Assembly: GCA_019775845.1 (NCBI GenBank)
Contig: JADQAV010000002.1
Span: 1,798,001 to 1,862,000, forward strand
DNA length: 64,000 nucleotides
Direction of reading: 5' to 3'
Source: Myrmaecium sp. VS I D KN 1
Taxonomy: Eukaryota; Ascomycota; Dothideomycetes; Valsariales; Valsariaceae
Positions 10,525-20,000 of the stretch are shown here, in pieces; the first letter of the stretch is position 1; each line of letters begins with the position of its first letter. The translations under genes and the position numbers were made by a program. A model generated the notes under the pieces. It worked only from the letters and a program-made list of their open reading frames with translations. It did not search any database and had not been told where the DNA came from.

Positions 10525-11393
10525 GGTGGGAGGATGAGGGACGCGCTGCGTCGGAAGGGGGAGTGGGAAGATGTGTTGGAGGGGAACGAGGTGGGATGGG
10601 AACCCGGATCTGTTTTTTTTTTTTTTTTTTTTTTTTTTTCTTTGACGATGATGATGACCGATGGTAATGATGCTTTCCCTGTCATGATTTGCTGCTTTGG
10701 TTTTATTTCCCCTCTGATTTCGCTTGTTTTGGTCTCGTCCTGTTATTCCACTTTCCATTCCCTGTCGGATGCCTTGACATGCAGCCTGTCGCGAAGTGTT
10801 AAGATACCATCACAGCCCCTCTGTTGACTTTTTGTTCTCTCACTCTCTGGTTTCACGCACCCCCCTCTCTGTTTATGTAGTTTCTTATTACCATTTCTAT
10901 TTACACTCGTCGGGCGTGTTTTTCCTCTGTGTGCGTGTGGATGTGTACGTCCCGTTTTATGCAGGGCGGACGATGCCACCCCAATTGTACGTAATCCCGG
11001 ATTGATATCAGACAAGTTGCACACGCCGACTTACGTACATACACGCGCGATAGGCGGCGTTGCCCACACTTGAGATGGCGGATGAGAGAGACATGTGAAT
11101 TAGAATTGTCTTCTACCTAATTGAAGCGAATCGTACTTGCCGTCCTTGCCGATGCATGCCTTTCCTGCCTTGCCCGTTCAGAGCAACCTGAATAACGAAC
11201 GTGAGGCCGAGAGGGGCCAATTGAGAGGAGAGGAAGACCAAAGATGAAAACGTGGGAGGAACCAAATAGGATCCCAAGAAGTGTAAACAAAAAGAGGAAA
11301 AAGCCAGTGAGAACGAATGACCAGAAGAAAAGGAAAAGAAGGTTTCAGCACTCCGATCAACCATGATGATTCCTCATCTGTTCCGTCACGGCT
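10525..11393. other. Convergent intergenic region with a 27-T run
   Basis: This region holds the 3' flanks of the coiled-coil gene (plus) and the secreted repeat protein (minus). A pure run of 27 T occupies 10613..10639, about 90 bp after the stop codon, followed by T/CT-rich sequence to about 10930. No gene is seen. Confidence 0.55.
10613..10639 (+). repeat. Homopolymer T27
   Basis: An uninterrupted run of 27 thymines lies in the presumed 3' UTR of the coiled-coil gene. The length of such a run is often uncertain in assemblies. On the minus strand it reads as poly-A, but no retrocopy or element adjoins it. Confidence 0.9.
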
Positions 11394-14024
11394 CTAAGAG
11401 TCCAGAACGGTGGGGAACCCGAGGTTCTTCAGGGCCAGCACGGAGGCAACCGCCTCGGGGTTGCCAACCTTGCCAACGAGGCCTAGGACGGTGCTCACCA
11501 GGCCCAAGATCGTGCTCAGGAGGCCCTCGGGCAGCGCAGTAGCGCTCGCGGTCGCACCGGCAGCAGCGCCGACGCCTGCGCTTGCGCCGACGCCCGAACC
11601 ACCGACGATGGGGAGGCTGCCCGTCAGGCCACCGGCAGCATTGGTGACACCCTGAACAACCGGTCCGACCACGGGGAGAGAGTCAGCGACGCCGCTGACG
11701 GTGTTGGTGACGGATGAGAGGGGGTTCCCTGCCGCACCACCAGTGGCACCGGCGACAGTGTTCAGAAGACCTCCGGCAACAGGGCCAGCCACGGGAAGAG
11801 AGCCAGCAACGCCATTCACAGTGTTCGTGACGGTCGAGAGAGGGTTGCCCACCGCACCAGCGGCGCCGGCCGCACCACCGGCGGCACCAGTGACGGTGTT
11901 GAGAAGACCTCCGGCACCTGGGAGAGAGCTGCCAGCGCCGGTAGCGGTGTTCAAGACACCGCCGACGAGAGGCAGACCATTGGCGGCGCTTGTAACTGTG
12001 TTCAAGGCGCCTCCTGCAGCACCACCGGCAGCTCCGCTGCTTCCCACCACTGGGAGGCTGCTGCTCATGCCTTGGATGACCGGTCCAGCCACAGGAAGGG
12101 ATCCGGCAACACCGTTGACGGTGCTCAGAACTCCGCCTGCGTTAGGGAGACCACCTGCCAAGCTTCCACTGATGCCACCCGACGCGCCTCCGCTGACGCC
12201 GCCAGATGCGCCTCCACTGCTTCCAATGACACCACCTGCCGCGCCTCCACTGACGCCGCCCGCCAGGCCTCCACTGAGAAGGCCGCCGACAACTGGAACG
12301 CCTCCAGAGTTGCTGAGGGTACTCAGAGGCAGACTCAAAGGCAAAGCAGCCTCCGCATCCGCAGCTTCAGAGGTGGCACTGTCCCGCTTCGCCAGCTTGC
12401 CGACGTTGAGGGCGTTTTGAAGTATACTCAGGTCACTAGGGGACAAAGATGAGGCAGCTTGCTTCAGACTATCGATGTTGGTGAGAGAAGAAAGGCCGCC
12501 TAGGTTGGTAGGGTCGACTAGGGCAAGCAGCTGCAGGCTAGTCAGAGTTGGTAGCAAGGCTTCTGACGCCGGTAGCTGGGAGACGAGCGAAGATGCCTTC
12601 CCAAGCACAGAGGAGATAGCCGAGGACAAGGTACCCAGAGGAAGTGCAGGTAGCGCACTGTTGAGGGGAAGGAGAGAGGTCAAGGTGCTGGCGAGGGACT
12701 GGAGGTTGGTGAGCGAAGAGTTGTCGGGAAGCGCGGGAAGTTGCCGACGGCGGACTTCAGAATCCACGGAGGCGTCGGAGTCGGCTTCGCGTTTTGGGAT
12801 TGTATTGGAGAGAGTGCTGGTGACCGTGTCAAGAGGAAGCGGGATCGGGACCGGGCTACTCTGGAGGAGGGAAAGGATGACTGAAAGGATGGAGAGCGCA
12901 AGTGGTTTGGCCGTTCCCGACAGACTGGTTAATGCGGAAAGATCTAAGGGGAGACCGCTGGAGCCGCTGCCGGTTCCGATCGGGAGACTGTTGGTCACGC
13001 TGCTCAAGGGGCTAGCACCACCTCCCACAATAGGGAGACTGCTCGCCAGTCCACCAACGACCGGAAGACCGTTAACAAGACCTCCACTCCCTCCCGTGAG
13101 ACCTCCTAAGGTACTGGACAGGCTTCCGGCGACGGGGACAGTACTGAGGATTCCGCCGGCACTCGCGCCATTGGAAAGTATGCCGTTGACAGCTTCTGTA
13201 AGACCGGTGACGCCTCCGCTTCCGCCGAGCAAGCCGCCAACTGCATTCTGGATACCATTCTTGTTAGCAATCCCGTTGATGGCAGAGAAGGGTACTCCGT
13301 CGGCGCCTTTGGTGGTATAACCAAGGAGCAGAGCAAGGTCGCCATTAGTGATCTCAGGGGGAAGCAGTGTCGTTACCGGATCAAGCAGCTGGAGCACCCC
13401 ATTGCTCGGGACTACCCCGCTAGTGAGGGCTGGGAGGACTCCCCCTAAGGCATCAAGTTGTGGATCTCTCTTAGCGAGCGTAGAGTTCGAGATGGCCGCC
13501 CGAGGAGACGAAATCAGTTTCTGCGCACTGGAGAGCACGCTGAGCGCAATACTGATTAAGTTGCTCACGACACCGGTTGAATCAGGAACGGTGGGGATAG
13601 ATGCTGGAACGACTGGTAAACCGGCGGGAATGTTGGGTAAGGCACCATTGGTGAGTTGTGGCAGGGCTGGGACCGCGGTTGCAACCTGGGGAACTGGTAC
13701 ATTCGGCAGAGGCAAGCCATCAGTAGGAACCGAGACAGCTGGCGGGATCGGAACGCCTGGAAGAGAGATTTTTGGGATTGCAGGCAGAAGTGTGGTCGGC
13801 AGCGGAGGAACGTTCGCAGCGGGTACGCCGATGGAAGGAAGACCACCTGCAGGGATCGCGGGGAGTCCCACAGGTGGCAGGCCAACATGGGGTGCATTCG
13901 CAGAAGCTGACGCTCCTGCGCTGGCTGAGGCGCTGACAGAACCTTGAATCTGCGGCGCCGGGATAGCGACAGCAAGAGCACCCGCGTGCAGGGCCGCAAG
14001 GCATAGGATCGTTTTGCCGTCCAT
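11394..14024 (-). CDS. Secreted, cysteine-free Gly/Ala/Ser/Leu/Pro repeat protein with Kex2 sites
   Basis: A single uninterrupted frame of 876 residues. I chose the ATG at 14024 because it starts a clear signal peptide (MDGKTILCLAALHAGALAVA, then IPAPQIQG); the open frame extends 86 codons further upstream without a signal. The only cysteine I find is in the signal peptide. Residues 45-150 are Pro/Leu/Val-rich (GLPPVGLPAIPAG style). Residues 265-360 and 575-830 are degenerate repeats built from VNGVAGSLPVAGPV, GGLLNTV, SSLPVVG and GGVSGGASGG. Between them are less repetitive Leu/Ser helices. Three Lys-Arg pairs (185-186, 411-412 and 546-547) and an RRR at 425-427 each precede an acidic or Gln-starting segment, as in Kex2-processed precursors. 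There is no GPI signal. Function unknown: a cell-wall, surface or processed-peptide role is inference from secretion and composition. Confidence 0.85.
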   Translation of the reverse strand: MDGKTILCLAALHAGALAVAIPAPQIQGSVSASASAGASASANAPHVGLPPVGLPAIPAGGLPSIGVPAANVPPLPTTLLPAIPKISLPGVPIPPAVSVPTDGLPLPNVPVPQVATAVPALPQLTNGALPNIPAGLPVVPASIPTVPDSTGVVSNLISIALSVLSSAQKLISSPRAAISNSTLAKRDPQLDALGGVLPALTSGVVPSNGVLQLLDPVTTLLPPEITNGDLALLLGYTTKGADGVPFSAINGIANKNGIQNAVGGLLGGSGGVTGLTEAVNGILSNGASAGGILSTVPVAGSLSSTLGGLTGGSGGLVNGLPVVGGLASSLPIVGGGASPLSSVTNSLPIGTGSGSSGLPLDLSALTSLSGTAKPLALSILSVILSLLQSSPVPIPLPLDTVTSTLSNTIPKREADSDASVDSEVRRRQLPALPDNSSLTNLQSLASTLTSLLPLNSALPALPLGTLSSAISSVLGKASSLVSQLPASEALLPTLTSLQLLALVDPTNLGGLSSLTNIDSLKQAASSLSPSDLSILQNALNVGKLAKRDSATSEAADAEAALPLSLPLSTLSNSGGVPVVGGLLSGGLAGGVSGGAAGGVIGSSGGASGGVSGGASGGISGSLAGGLPNAGGVLSTVNGVAGSLPVAGPVIQGMSSSLPVVGSSGAAGGAAGGALNTVTSAANGLPLVGGVLNTATGAGSSLPGAGGLLNTVTGAAGGAAGAAGAVGNPLSTVTNTVNGVAGSLPVAGPVAGGLLNTVAGATGGAAGNPLSSVTNTVSGVADSLPVVGPVVQGVTNAAGGLTGSLPIVGGSGVGASAGVGAAAGATASATALPEGLLSTILGLVSTVLGLVGKVGNPEAVASVLALKNLGFPTVLDS
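11640..12290 (-). repeat. Degenerate Gly/Ala-rich repeat tract in the secreted protein
   Basis: This part of the gene encodes residues of roughly 580-795 as imperfect modules of the type NTVNGVAGSLPVAGPV and GGLLNTVTGAAGG, plus a short GGVSGGASGG array. A second, smaller block with the same vocabulary (SSTLGGLTGGSGGLVNGLP) lies near 12960-13150. The units vary in length and order, so this is an eroded repeat rather than a perfect minisatellite. Confidence 0.75.
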
Positions 14025-14724
14025 GGCGGATCGACGCGAAACCAGCGACTGTTCGTCAGTTAAGAGAGAAGAGATTGCAAAGCAAATCAGGAGGCCGTGA
14101 GTGCTGCTTGAGTCTGGAAAGGTGAGGGGATCCAAAACCCATTTATATTCGCCTATGCTCAAAGTTGGCCTTGTCGACACAGGTGAGACAAGATGCAGTG
14201 AATATGGCGAAGAATACCCAAGAGAGAATATTGGTGCCTGGCGTCCTCCAAGCATGCAAGGGTACGGCAGTAATTCGAGCAATGCATTCCGAGCAGGTCA
14301 ACAGCACGAGCTCATGCTCCGGCATGATAGGCCGAGGGTCTGTCAAGCTTTTGGCGCTGCATGACAGAATCTCCTCCGGCGGCTCGTTCCGCGTAGCCTA
14401 TGCAACCCTTGCCTGCCAACGCTGCCGTCCGGGGGGCGCCTGGAATGTGCACTTCCCAACAGGATGGGGATGCAGTGCCGAATCTCCATCAAAACCAGTT
14501 GGGGGGCTTGGTCTTGTACTCCGTAGTTGCTCTCGCCTGCGTCCTTGCTCTGTCATGTATGCATGTACCCGAACGTTTGTCGACGCCAGTCACGCTGCAC
14601 GGCTGATCCCGAGCTCTTTTCCCAAAACTGAGTGTTCGGTATGAAGAGGCGGGCGGGACCTGCCGAACATAATCGGCCCTCATACCTAACCAGAGCAGCA
14701 CCCGTGACGGTGTGCTCGGCCGGC
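14025..14724. other. Intergenic region upstream of the secreted repeat protein
   Basis: This region of about 700 bp separates two minus-strand genes and contains the promoter of the secreted protein and the 3' flank of the SUZ-domain gene. A TATA-like TTTATATTC-type stretch lies near 14139 in the position expected for a minus-strand promoter, about 110 bp before the ATG. No gene is seen. Confidence 0.5.
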
Positions 14725-15656
14725 TCACCCGAGTCTATTCCCTCTGTTACCAGAACCGAACCCAAAGCCTCCTCTTCCACTTCCATCGGGCCCTCTTGGC
14801 GCGCGGATGTGTTGCTCTACGCCAGGAGTTGCCGATCTCGGTCGTCCATCTTTCTGGAGATGAGCGGAATTTGGCTTGGCAGCATAGCTAGGATCGTACA
14901 GCTCTTTTTTCCCAGCTCCCCGGGCGGGTGAATGGTCGGCTGAGGAGGACGGGTGACTGCCACGGCCAGCTCTTCCCCTGCCCTTACCTCTCGCGTGCTT
15001 GTTGGGAGCTGAGGAACGTCCGGGGGATTCCTCCGAGGTTGGAGTGGACGAGCCGAAGATCTTCTCCCTGACTTCTTGATATTTCCGTTGCTTCTCTTCT
15101 CGTTCCTTCTGCGCCTTCGCCTGCCTCTCCGCAAACGATTGCTCGATCCTCTTGCGTTCCTCCTCTTCGCTGTCGTCTCCGTCGAGGGACAATCCGGCCA
15201 TAGAGGCAGCGGCATCCCGGGAGAGGACCTTGGGTTTGCGACTAAGGAGCTTCACTGGCGGCTTGAAGTCCGTAGCTAGAGGCACGTTGTCACGTGCTTG
15301 GAGGAAGATTGGCTTCTCAGGCTCAGCGTCGCTGATCCAGGTGAGCGGTCAGATGGAGCGATGATGGTTACGGATAGTGGGTACATACGCCGACTCCCAT
15401 AGCTGCCGGTTGGCCTCTGCGTGCTTTCTTCTAACCTCCGCCTTGGTCAGCTTGGCCTCCCCAGCTTGCCCCTGGGGCTCGCGGGTCACATTCTCCTGCT
15501 TCTGTCACGGCTAGCCAGTCAGTAGTGCCACTTGTTGGGAATGGAGATGCACGTATGGACAACGAGCGGGGGCGCACGTACGTCGGCAATAGCTTCCCAG
15601 TCATCATCCCAGGCGTCCGGCACCGAAACAGTCGCTGAGTTCCGGCTGGTAGTCAT
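14725..15656 (-). CDS. SUZ-domain RNA-binding protein
   Basis: Three exons, 15582..15656, 15389..15501 and 14725..15331, encode 264 residues. The N-terminus MTTSRNSATVSVPDAWDDDWEAIAD is the acidic/Trp start typical of small fungal SUZ proteins. Then come a basic helix (EVRRKHAEANRQLWESA), a FKPPVKLLSRKP block, a charged helix (RKRIEQSFAERQAKAQKERE) ending in REKIFGSS, which is the SUZ motif, an RG-rich linker, and a C-terminal IRAPRGPDGSGRGGFGFG, which matches the SUZ-C motif. SUZ motifs bind RNA and SUZ-C helps localisation, so a role in mRNA fate is likely by family. No enzyme domain is present. It is divergent from the small gene at 16093. Confidence in the motifs is good; the cellular function is unproven. 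Confidence 0.85.
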
Positions 15657-16092
15657 TGTTGATGTGAAAGGAGAGATCGACTGGGTGTAAGTGTGGAGGT
15701 GAGGCGGCGAGCAAAGCGACCTTTTTTTTTTCTGTAGACTAGATAATCGTGTACCTGTTCCCGACGCCGATGGAACCCTGAGGCGGACCGGTGGACACGT
15801 CCGAACGGCGGACGTGACGCGCGCCACTAAAAACCTAAAGGATCTAGTTCGGGACCACACCCGCCTGTTGACGTCGACAAGCTTCCGGCTTCGACCCTGC
15901 TAGCTCTCCCCGCATATTGCAGATGTCCGTATGAATAAAGGCAAAAGGCAACGTTACGGAGTTATATATGTTTCTACAATCGTAGAACAGGCACGACACG
16001 CATCTACCGTCCTCCTCCACTCATACATCTGCGCTCACATTTCCGCGCTGATATATAGAGCATATCCTGTGCAAGAAAGCATAGACTTCACC
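15657..16092. promoter_or_regulatory. Divergent promoter between the SUZ gene and the 16.1-kb gene
   Basis: This 436-bp region separates two oppositely directed start codons. A run of ten T at 15721-15733 lies about 70 bp upstream of the SUZ start. AT-rich TATATATG-like and TATATAGAG-like words at about 15963 and 16055 sit near the plus-strand gene. No other content is recognised. Confidence 0.45.
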
Positions 16093-16687
16093 ATGTCAGG
16101 TAACTAATACTCCCCCCACCAGGCTGCAGGTGTAGCTCACGTAGGAGCACTCTCGTTCAGCAGACCGCGACGTCGACAATGATAGCGCAATGCACTCCTC
16201 CCCCTCCATCTCCGCGCACGAGGACGACGACGACTCCATGTTCCCGGACGAAGCGCTCGACGCCATCCCGCCCTCCACGCCGTACCAGTCCCGCGGCAAC
16301 CATCCCGACTTCTCCCCTCCCGACTCGCAGAACGCCCGGCGCACCGCCTCGCACGAGCTGAACGAGAACGGCAAGAGGGTCTTGAGCGCGAGTGCCGCCG
16401 CCGTGGCCGGGCCGGGAGGAACAGTAGGCAACGACGGCGTCCCGGGAGGGGCAGAGACGGATGCGGCGAACCGGGAAGAACCAGGCTGGAAGTGGAAGAA
16501 CCGCAAGGCGCTCGAAGAGCAAGCAAGAGCTTTGGACCAGATCATCGATCAGCATCTTATGATCAAGGGTGGGTCTCCTTTGCATCTATGGACAGCGCAC
16601 GTGTGACCGACCAGCGCTCGCTGACTGACGCATACACCAGGTAAATACGGTGATCCCCTGGACGACTCGATCAAGCCATCTGCATAG
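16093..16687 (+). CDS. Small acidic fungal protein of unknown function
   Basis: Three exons, 16093..16099, 16161..16568 and 16641..16687, encode 153 residues. The first exon is only 7 nt (ATG TCA G) but has a good donor (GTAACT) and a matching acceptor, and the frame closes exactly. The N-terminal two thirds are disordered and acidic (SAHEDDDDSMFPDEALDAIPP, then SPPDSQNARR). The last 45 residues are helix-prone and look like the functional part: EPGWKWKNRKALEEQARALD, IIDQHLMIKGKYGDPLDD. I do not recognise a named family, although the WKWKNRKA...RALDQIIDQ...GKYGDPLDD layout recalls short uncharacterised nuclear proteins of Pezizomycotina. No signal peptide, membrane segment or metal site is seen. 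It shares a promoter region with the SUZ gene. Confidence 0.65.
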
Positions 16688-17002
16688 GCTGATCCAGGCA
16701 CTACCTCAGTAGTGAAGCCGGATCGAAGCTATGCTAGGACATTAGGCGCTCGGGGTAATCTTCTCCATTCTCTGCAGGCAAGATTCATGGGCGTTCGGGG
16801 CACCTATGGAAGCCACACTGGGGGTTTAAAATCAGTTACTTTTAAGACCATGTCCGAAAATTTCGCGGAGCTTTTACGGAGCCTTTCCAAAATAGAAGCG
16901 GTCTGCCGCATCATGTTTGGGATTGGTAAAATATGCCATACTATGCAGGAGGACTGAAGCCACCCGTTGATACTACAAAAACGGAAGAAGCTACCACTGG
17001 AT
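16688..17002. other. Short convergent intergenic region
   Basis: This 315-bp gap lies between the stop of the unknown gene and the MON2 stop on the other strand, so it holds both 3' UTRs. I see no gene or repeat in it. Confidence 0.5.
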
Positions 17003-20000
17003 TCAAGCCCCTAATCTTTCGCATCCACCAAATTGCTCCCCTGCTTTCCTCATTAGTTCAACTAGTTCGACAATCACGCTCTGATCACCCCCCTGTATCC
17101 CGACAGCCTTCACAAAGAGGGCAAACAACCTATGCAAATGCTTTTTCCCCTCGCATTGCACCCCTTCCGTATCCGGTATCGCTTTATCTTCGCTTCTCAT
17201 TTCCTCTAAGTGTCTCAGCCCGAATAAGAGCTCCTCTTTCACAGACTCCGGCACGGGCAGCCTTCCCCTTAGTGGCTGGTCAGCAATGTAGGCTTTGATT
17301 GGTAAGGCCATGCGAAGGAGCAGATACGGTGCCGCCGCCTGCGCAAGCTTGACCCGCTCGGGGGATGAGTCCGATACCGAGAGGAGGGAGATGAGCTCGG
17401 TGAAACAGAAATACGACATCCGCGACCGCAGGGAAGGTGCTGGGTCGTAAGTTCGTCCGTAGCGGATAACGTACAAATTCTCCAATGGCCCGGCACCATT
17501 GGCATCGGGAATCTCACCAGGCTCTGGAGGGTGAATGAGCGAATTGGTAAAGAGACTACTAGTGTAAGCCTGGCGGATATTGTCTGGAATCGCAGGGTTG
17601 CCGAGAGAGGGGGTGATGAGATTACGGAGGGTGCTAAGAGAGGCGATGTCGAAGGCTTCGTCGGAAAGGATTCTGGAAGGCGAAGGTGCCGCGGCTGTGT
17701 CGGCTTTGGCGATCAAATCGGCGATATGGACGATTTGGGACCAAATAGGATCCATGATGTCGGGGTTCAGCGACAGACGACGAGATTCTTCCAGAGCGGA
17801 TTCAATAATCGCAAGAACCGTCGAGGTCGCTGTCTGCCACATCGTGGAGGCCTTGCCTCCTGGCTTCCAGGTGTACTTAGCAGCTATGTGTATGGAGAGA
17901 GACTCAAGCGCCGAAAGAAGAGCGCCGCTCTCGAATATCTCTTTCTGCTGCATGTGACCGATGGCGATTCTCTGTAAAGGTACCATGGATGCCTTAGCCA
18001 AAGCGATGAATGTTGGCTTTTTCACGGCGGATGCCTGTTGCGCCTTCGTAAAGGGCAAGGAAACGAAGTTGGAAAGCTCAGTCACCAAGGCCGACGGGAC
18101 ACCTTCCACGTCAGTTCGAAGGGATCCTAAACAGTCAAGGACCAGTTTCTGCAGTTCAGTTAGGCTCTCGATGTCTACAGAGTATGCAGCGGCGTCGGAT
18201 TCCTCTATGCAGCGCACAAGGTTCGTAATGATGAGGAGTGTGGTCTTGGTATCCACTGTGCTCTTGACCAGGCGATAGAGCTCCATTGAGCTACGCGCGT
18301 AAGCAATGAATGCGTCTTGATTAGCTTCGACATCTTCTTTTTCAAACCGGCCCGTAGGGAAGTTGCTAGACCAGATCGAGCGCACGCGGTCAATGGGCTT
18401 TTTGCCCAATTTATCGGGGCCCTCAGCTTTGGAAAGTATGTTCGAGAGCGCTGCGAAGACGGACGTATTCAGTGCATGTGAGCGGCACGTGAAATACCTC
18501 TGAAGAAGGCTCGACAAGTCATCCCATAAGGCTGAGAAATTGGCTGCTTGGGTAATGATGTCCAAGTAGGTTGCAATTAGCTGGGAGAGGGAACTCAATA
18601 TGATTCCAGTGGTCTCATTCCAGCTGTTCCTAGTGGCAGCATCGTTCGTTGCGCTGGAAGAACTGTTGTTTGTTTGAACCTCTAGGTTCTTTTCCATGAC
18701 TCGCAAGAGCACGATACGAAGACAAAGTGCCCAAGTAGCCGGTGTGAGCTGCTCACCGTAACTGTCGAAAATCCTGAAGATTGTCTGGACAGCTCCATTC
18801 CTTGTTTCTGCTCGGGGGTCCGCAGTTACAGAAGTTAGCTGCAGTAAGAGGTACAGCCATAAAGCAGAGAGCGAGCCACTAGAGGCATTCTGCGTTACAG
18901 TATCTAACTGGCCCGTTTGCTCCTCTGCTCGGGGATCAATCTTCAAAGTTGCGATATCGACGCGACTCCGTAAGAAGTCAGATACGTTCCAAAAGTACGT
19001 GATCGTCTGTAACCATTAGCTTTGGTATTTTCATAGGAGTCAACATACATACCGTGAGCGAGATGTTAACGTCAGCTTGTTGAGACGCAAAAGCAACAAG
19101 CAGATCCATAAGCATTGACAAACTGTTGTCGGGCACTGAAGCAAGGAAATCGGAACAAACGAGTTCAACGGAATTGAAAGCTGATATAGCGAGCTTTCTT
19201 GAGAGGACAGTGGCCGATGTCCGCAAAATAGACCCGCTTCCTCCCGCTTCTTCCTTAGTTGAGTCTGCCTCTGCGTCCTTCTCTTTTGGTGTGTGGTTGA
19301 TGATCGACTTCAGGATCGAGAAAACGGTTTGCCAACAGCCCCCAAAATTTTCTCCACATTGCTCGATGACGGCCTTTAAAGCGTCCAGGGCTTTCTCCTC
19401 TACCTCGATACTGATATCCTCAAGCTGCTGAGGCTGTCGAGCCCTCTTTAGGTGTAGTGTAGACACTTCAGATCGTAACGCATCCAGAATCCTGCGCTGG
19501 ATCTCCATCTGCTGCCCATCCTCTTGGGCAAGTGAGTACTTCGCCAGTTCTAGACAAATCTTACTAAGAATCTCGGTAGCCAACATCCGCGCTTCGCTAG
19601 GGATATTATTTCCAACAGAAAGCCGGATTAGCTCATCCAGCAGTAGTTCCCAGCCACTCTCTTCAGAAGAAAAGTCTGCCATACGGGTGATATTGAGAGT
19701 GGCGAGATCTCCCATCTTGTTGAGGGCAAATATATACTCCTGAGCGTCTAGCTCCATATTGAGTGACGCGCCGGAAGCACTACCGAGTCGCCTTTGATGT
19801 AGGATATCCGGCCGCTTGCTGCCATGCTCCATTGTTTCAGACGGTCTTCTTGTACTCGCTGGCAAAAGTCCGCATACGCCTTTGAGAACATAGAGGAATG
19901 ATTCATTTGGAAAATCCGCCGTACTTTCAAACATCCGAGACGCAGCAGCTTGCACCGCTGAAATCTCATTGCTTATGCCTTGTATTGATGTATCAATGTT

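Noticed and set aside
10613-10639. Poly-A end of a retrotransposed copy (reading the T run on the minus strand)
   Set aside because: No target-site duplication, no reverse transcriptase or other element sequence next to it.
11640-12290. Possible elastin- or silk-like structural gene or a transferred repeat gene
   Set aside because: Composition alone is not homology. Signal peptide, codon use and GC content look like the neighbouring fungal genes.
12475-13320. 281-codon plus-strand frame opposite the secreted protein
   Set aside because: It mirrors the repetitive gene, has no signal peptide and no recognisable domain. The minus-strand frame has the signal peptide and closes in a sensible stop.
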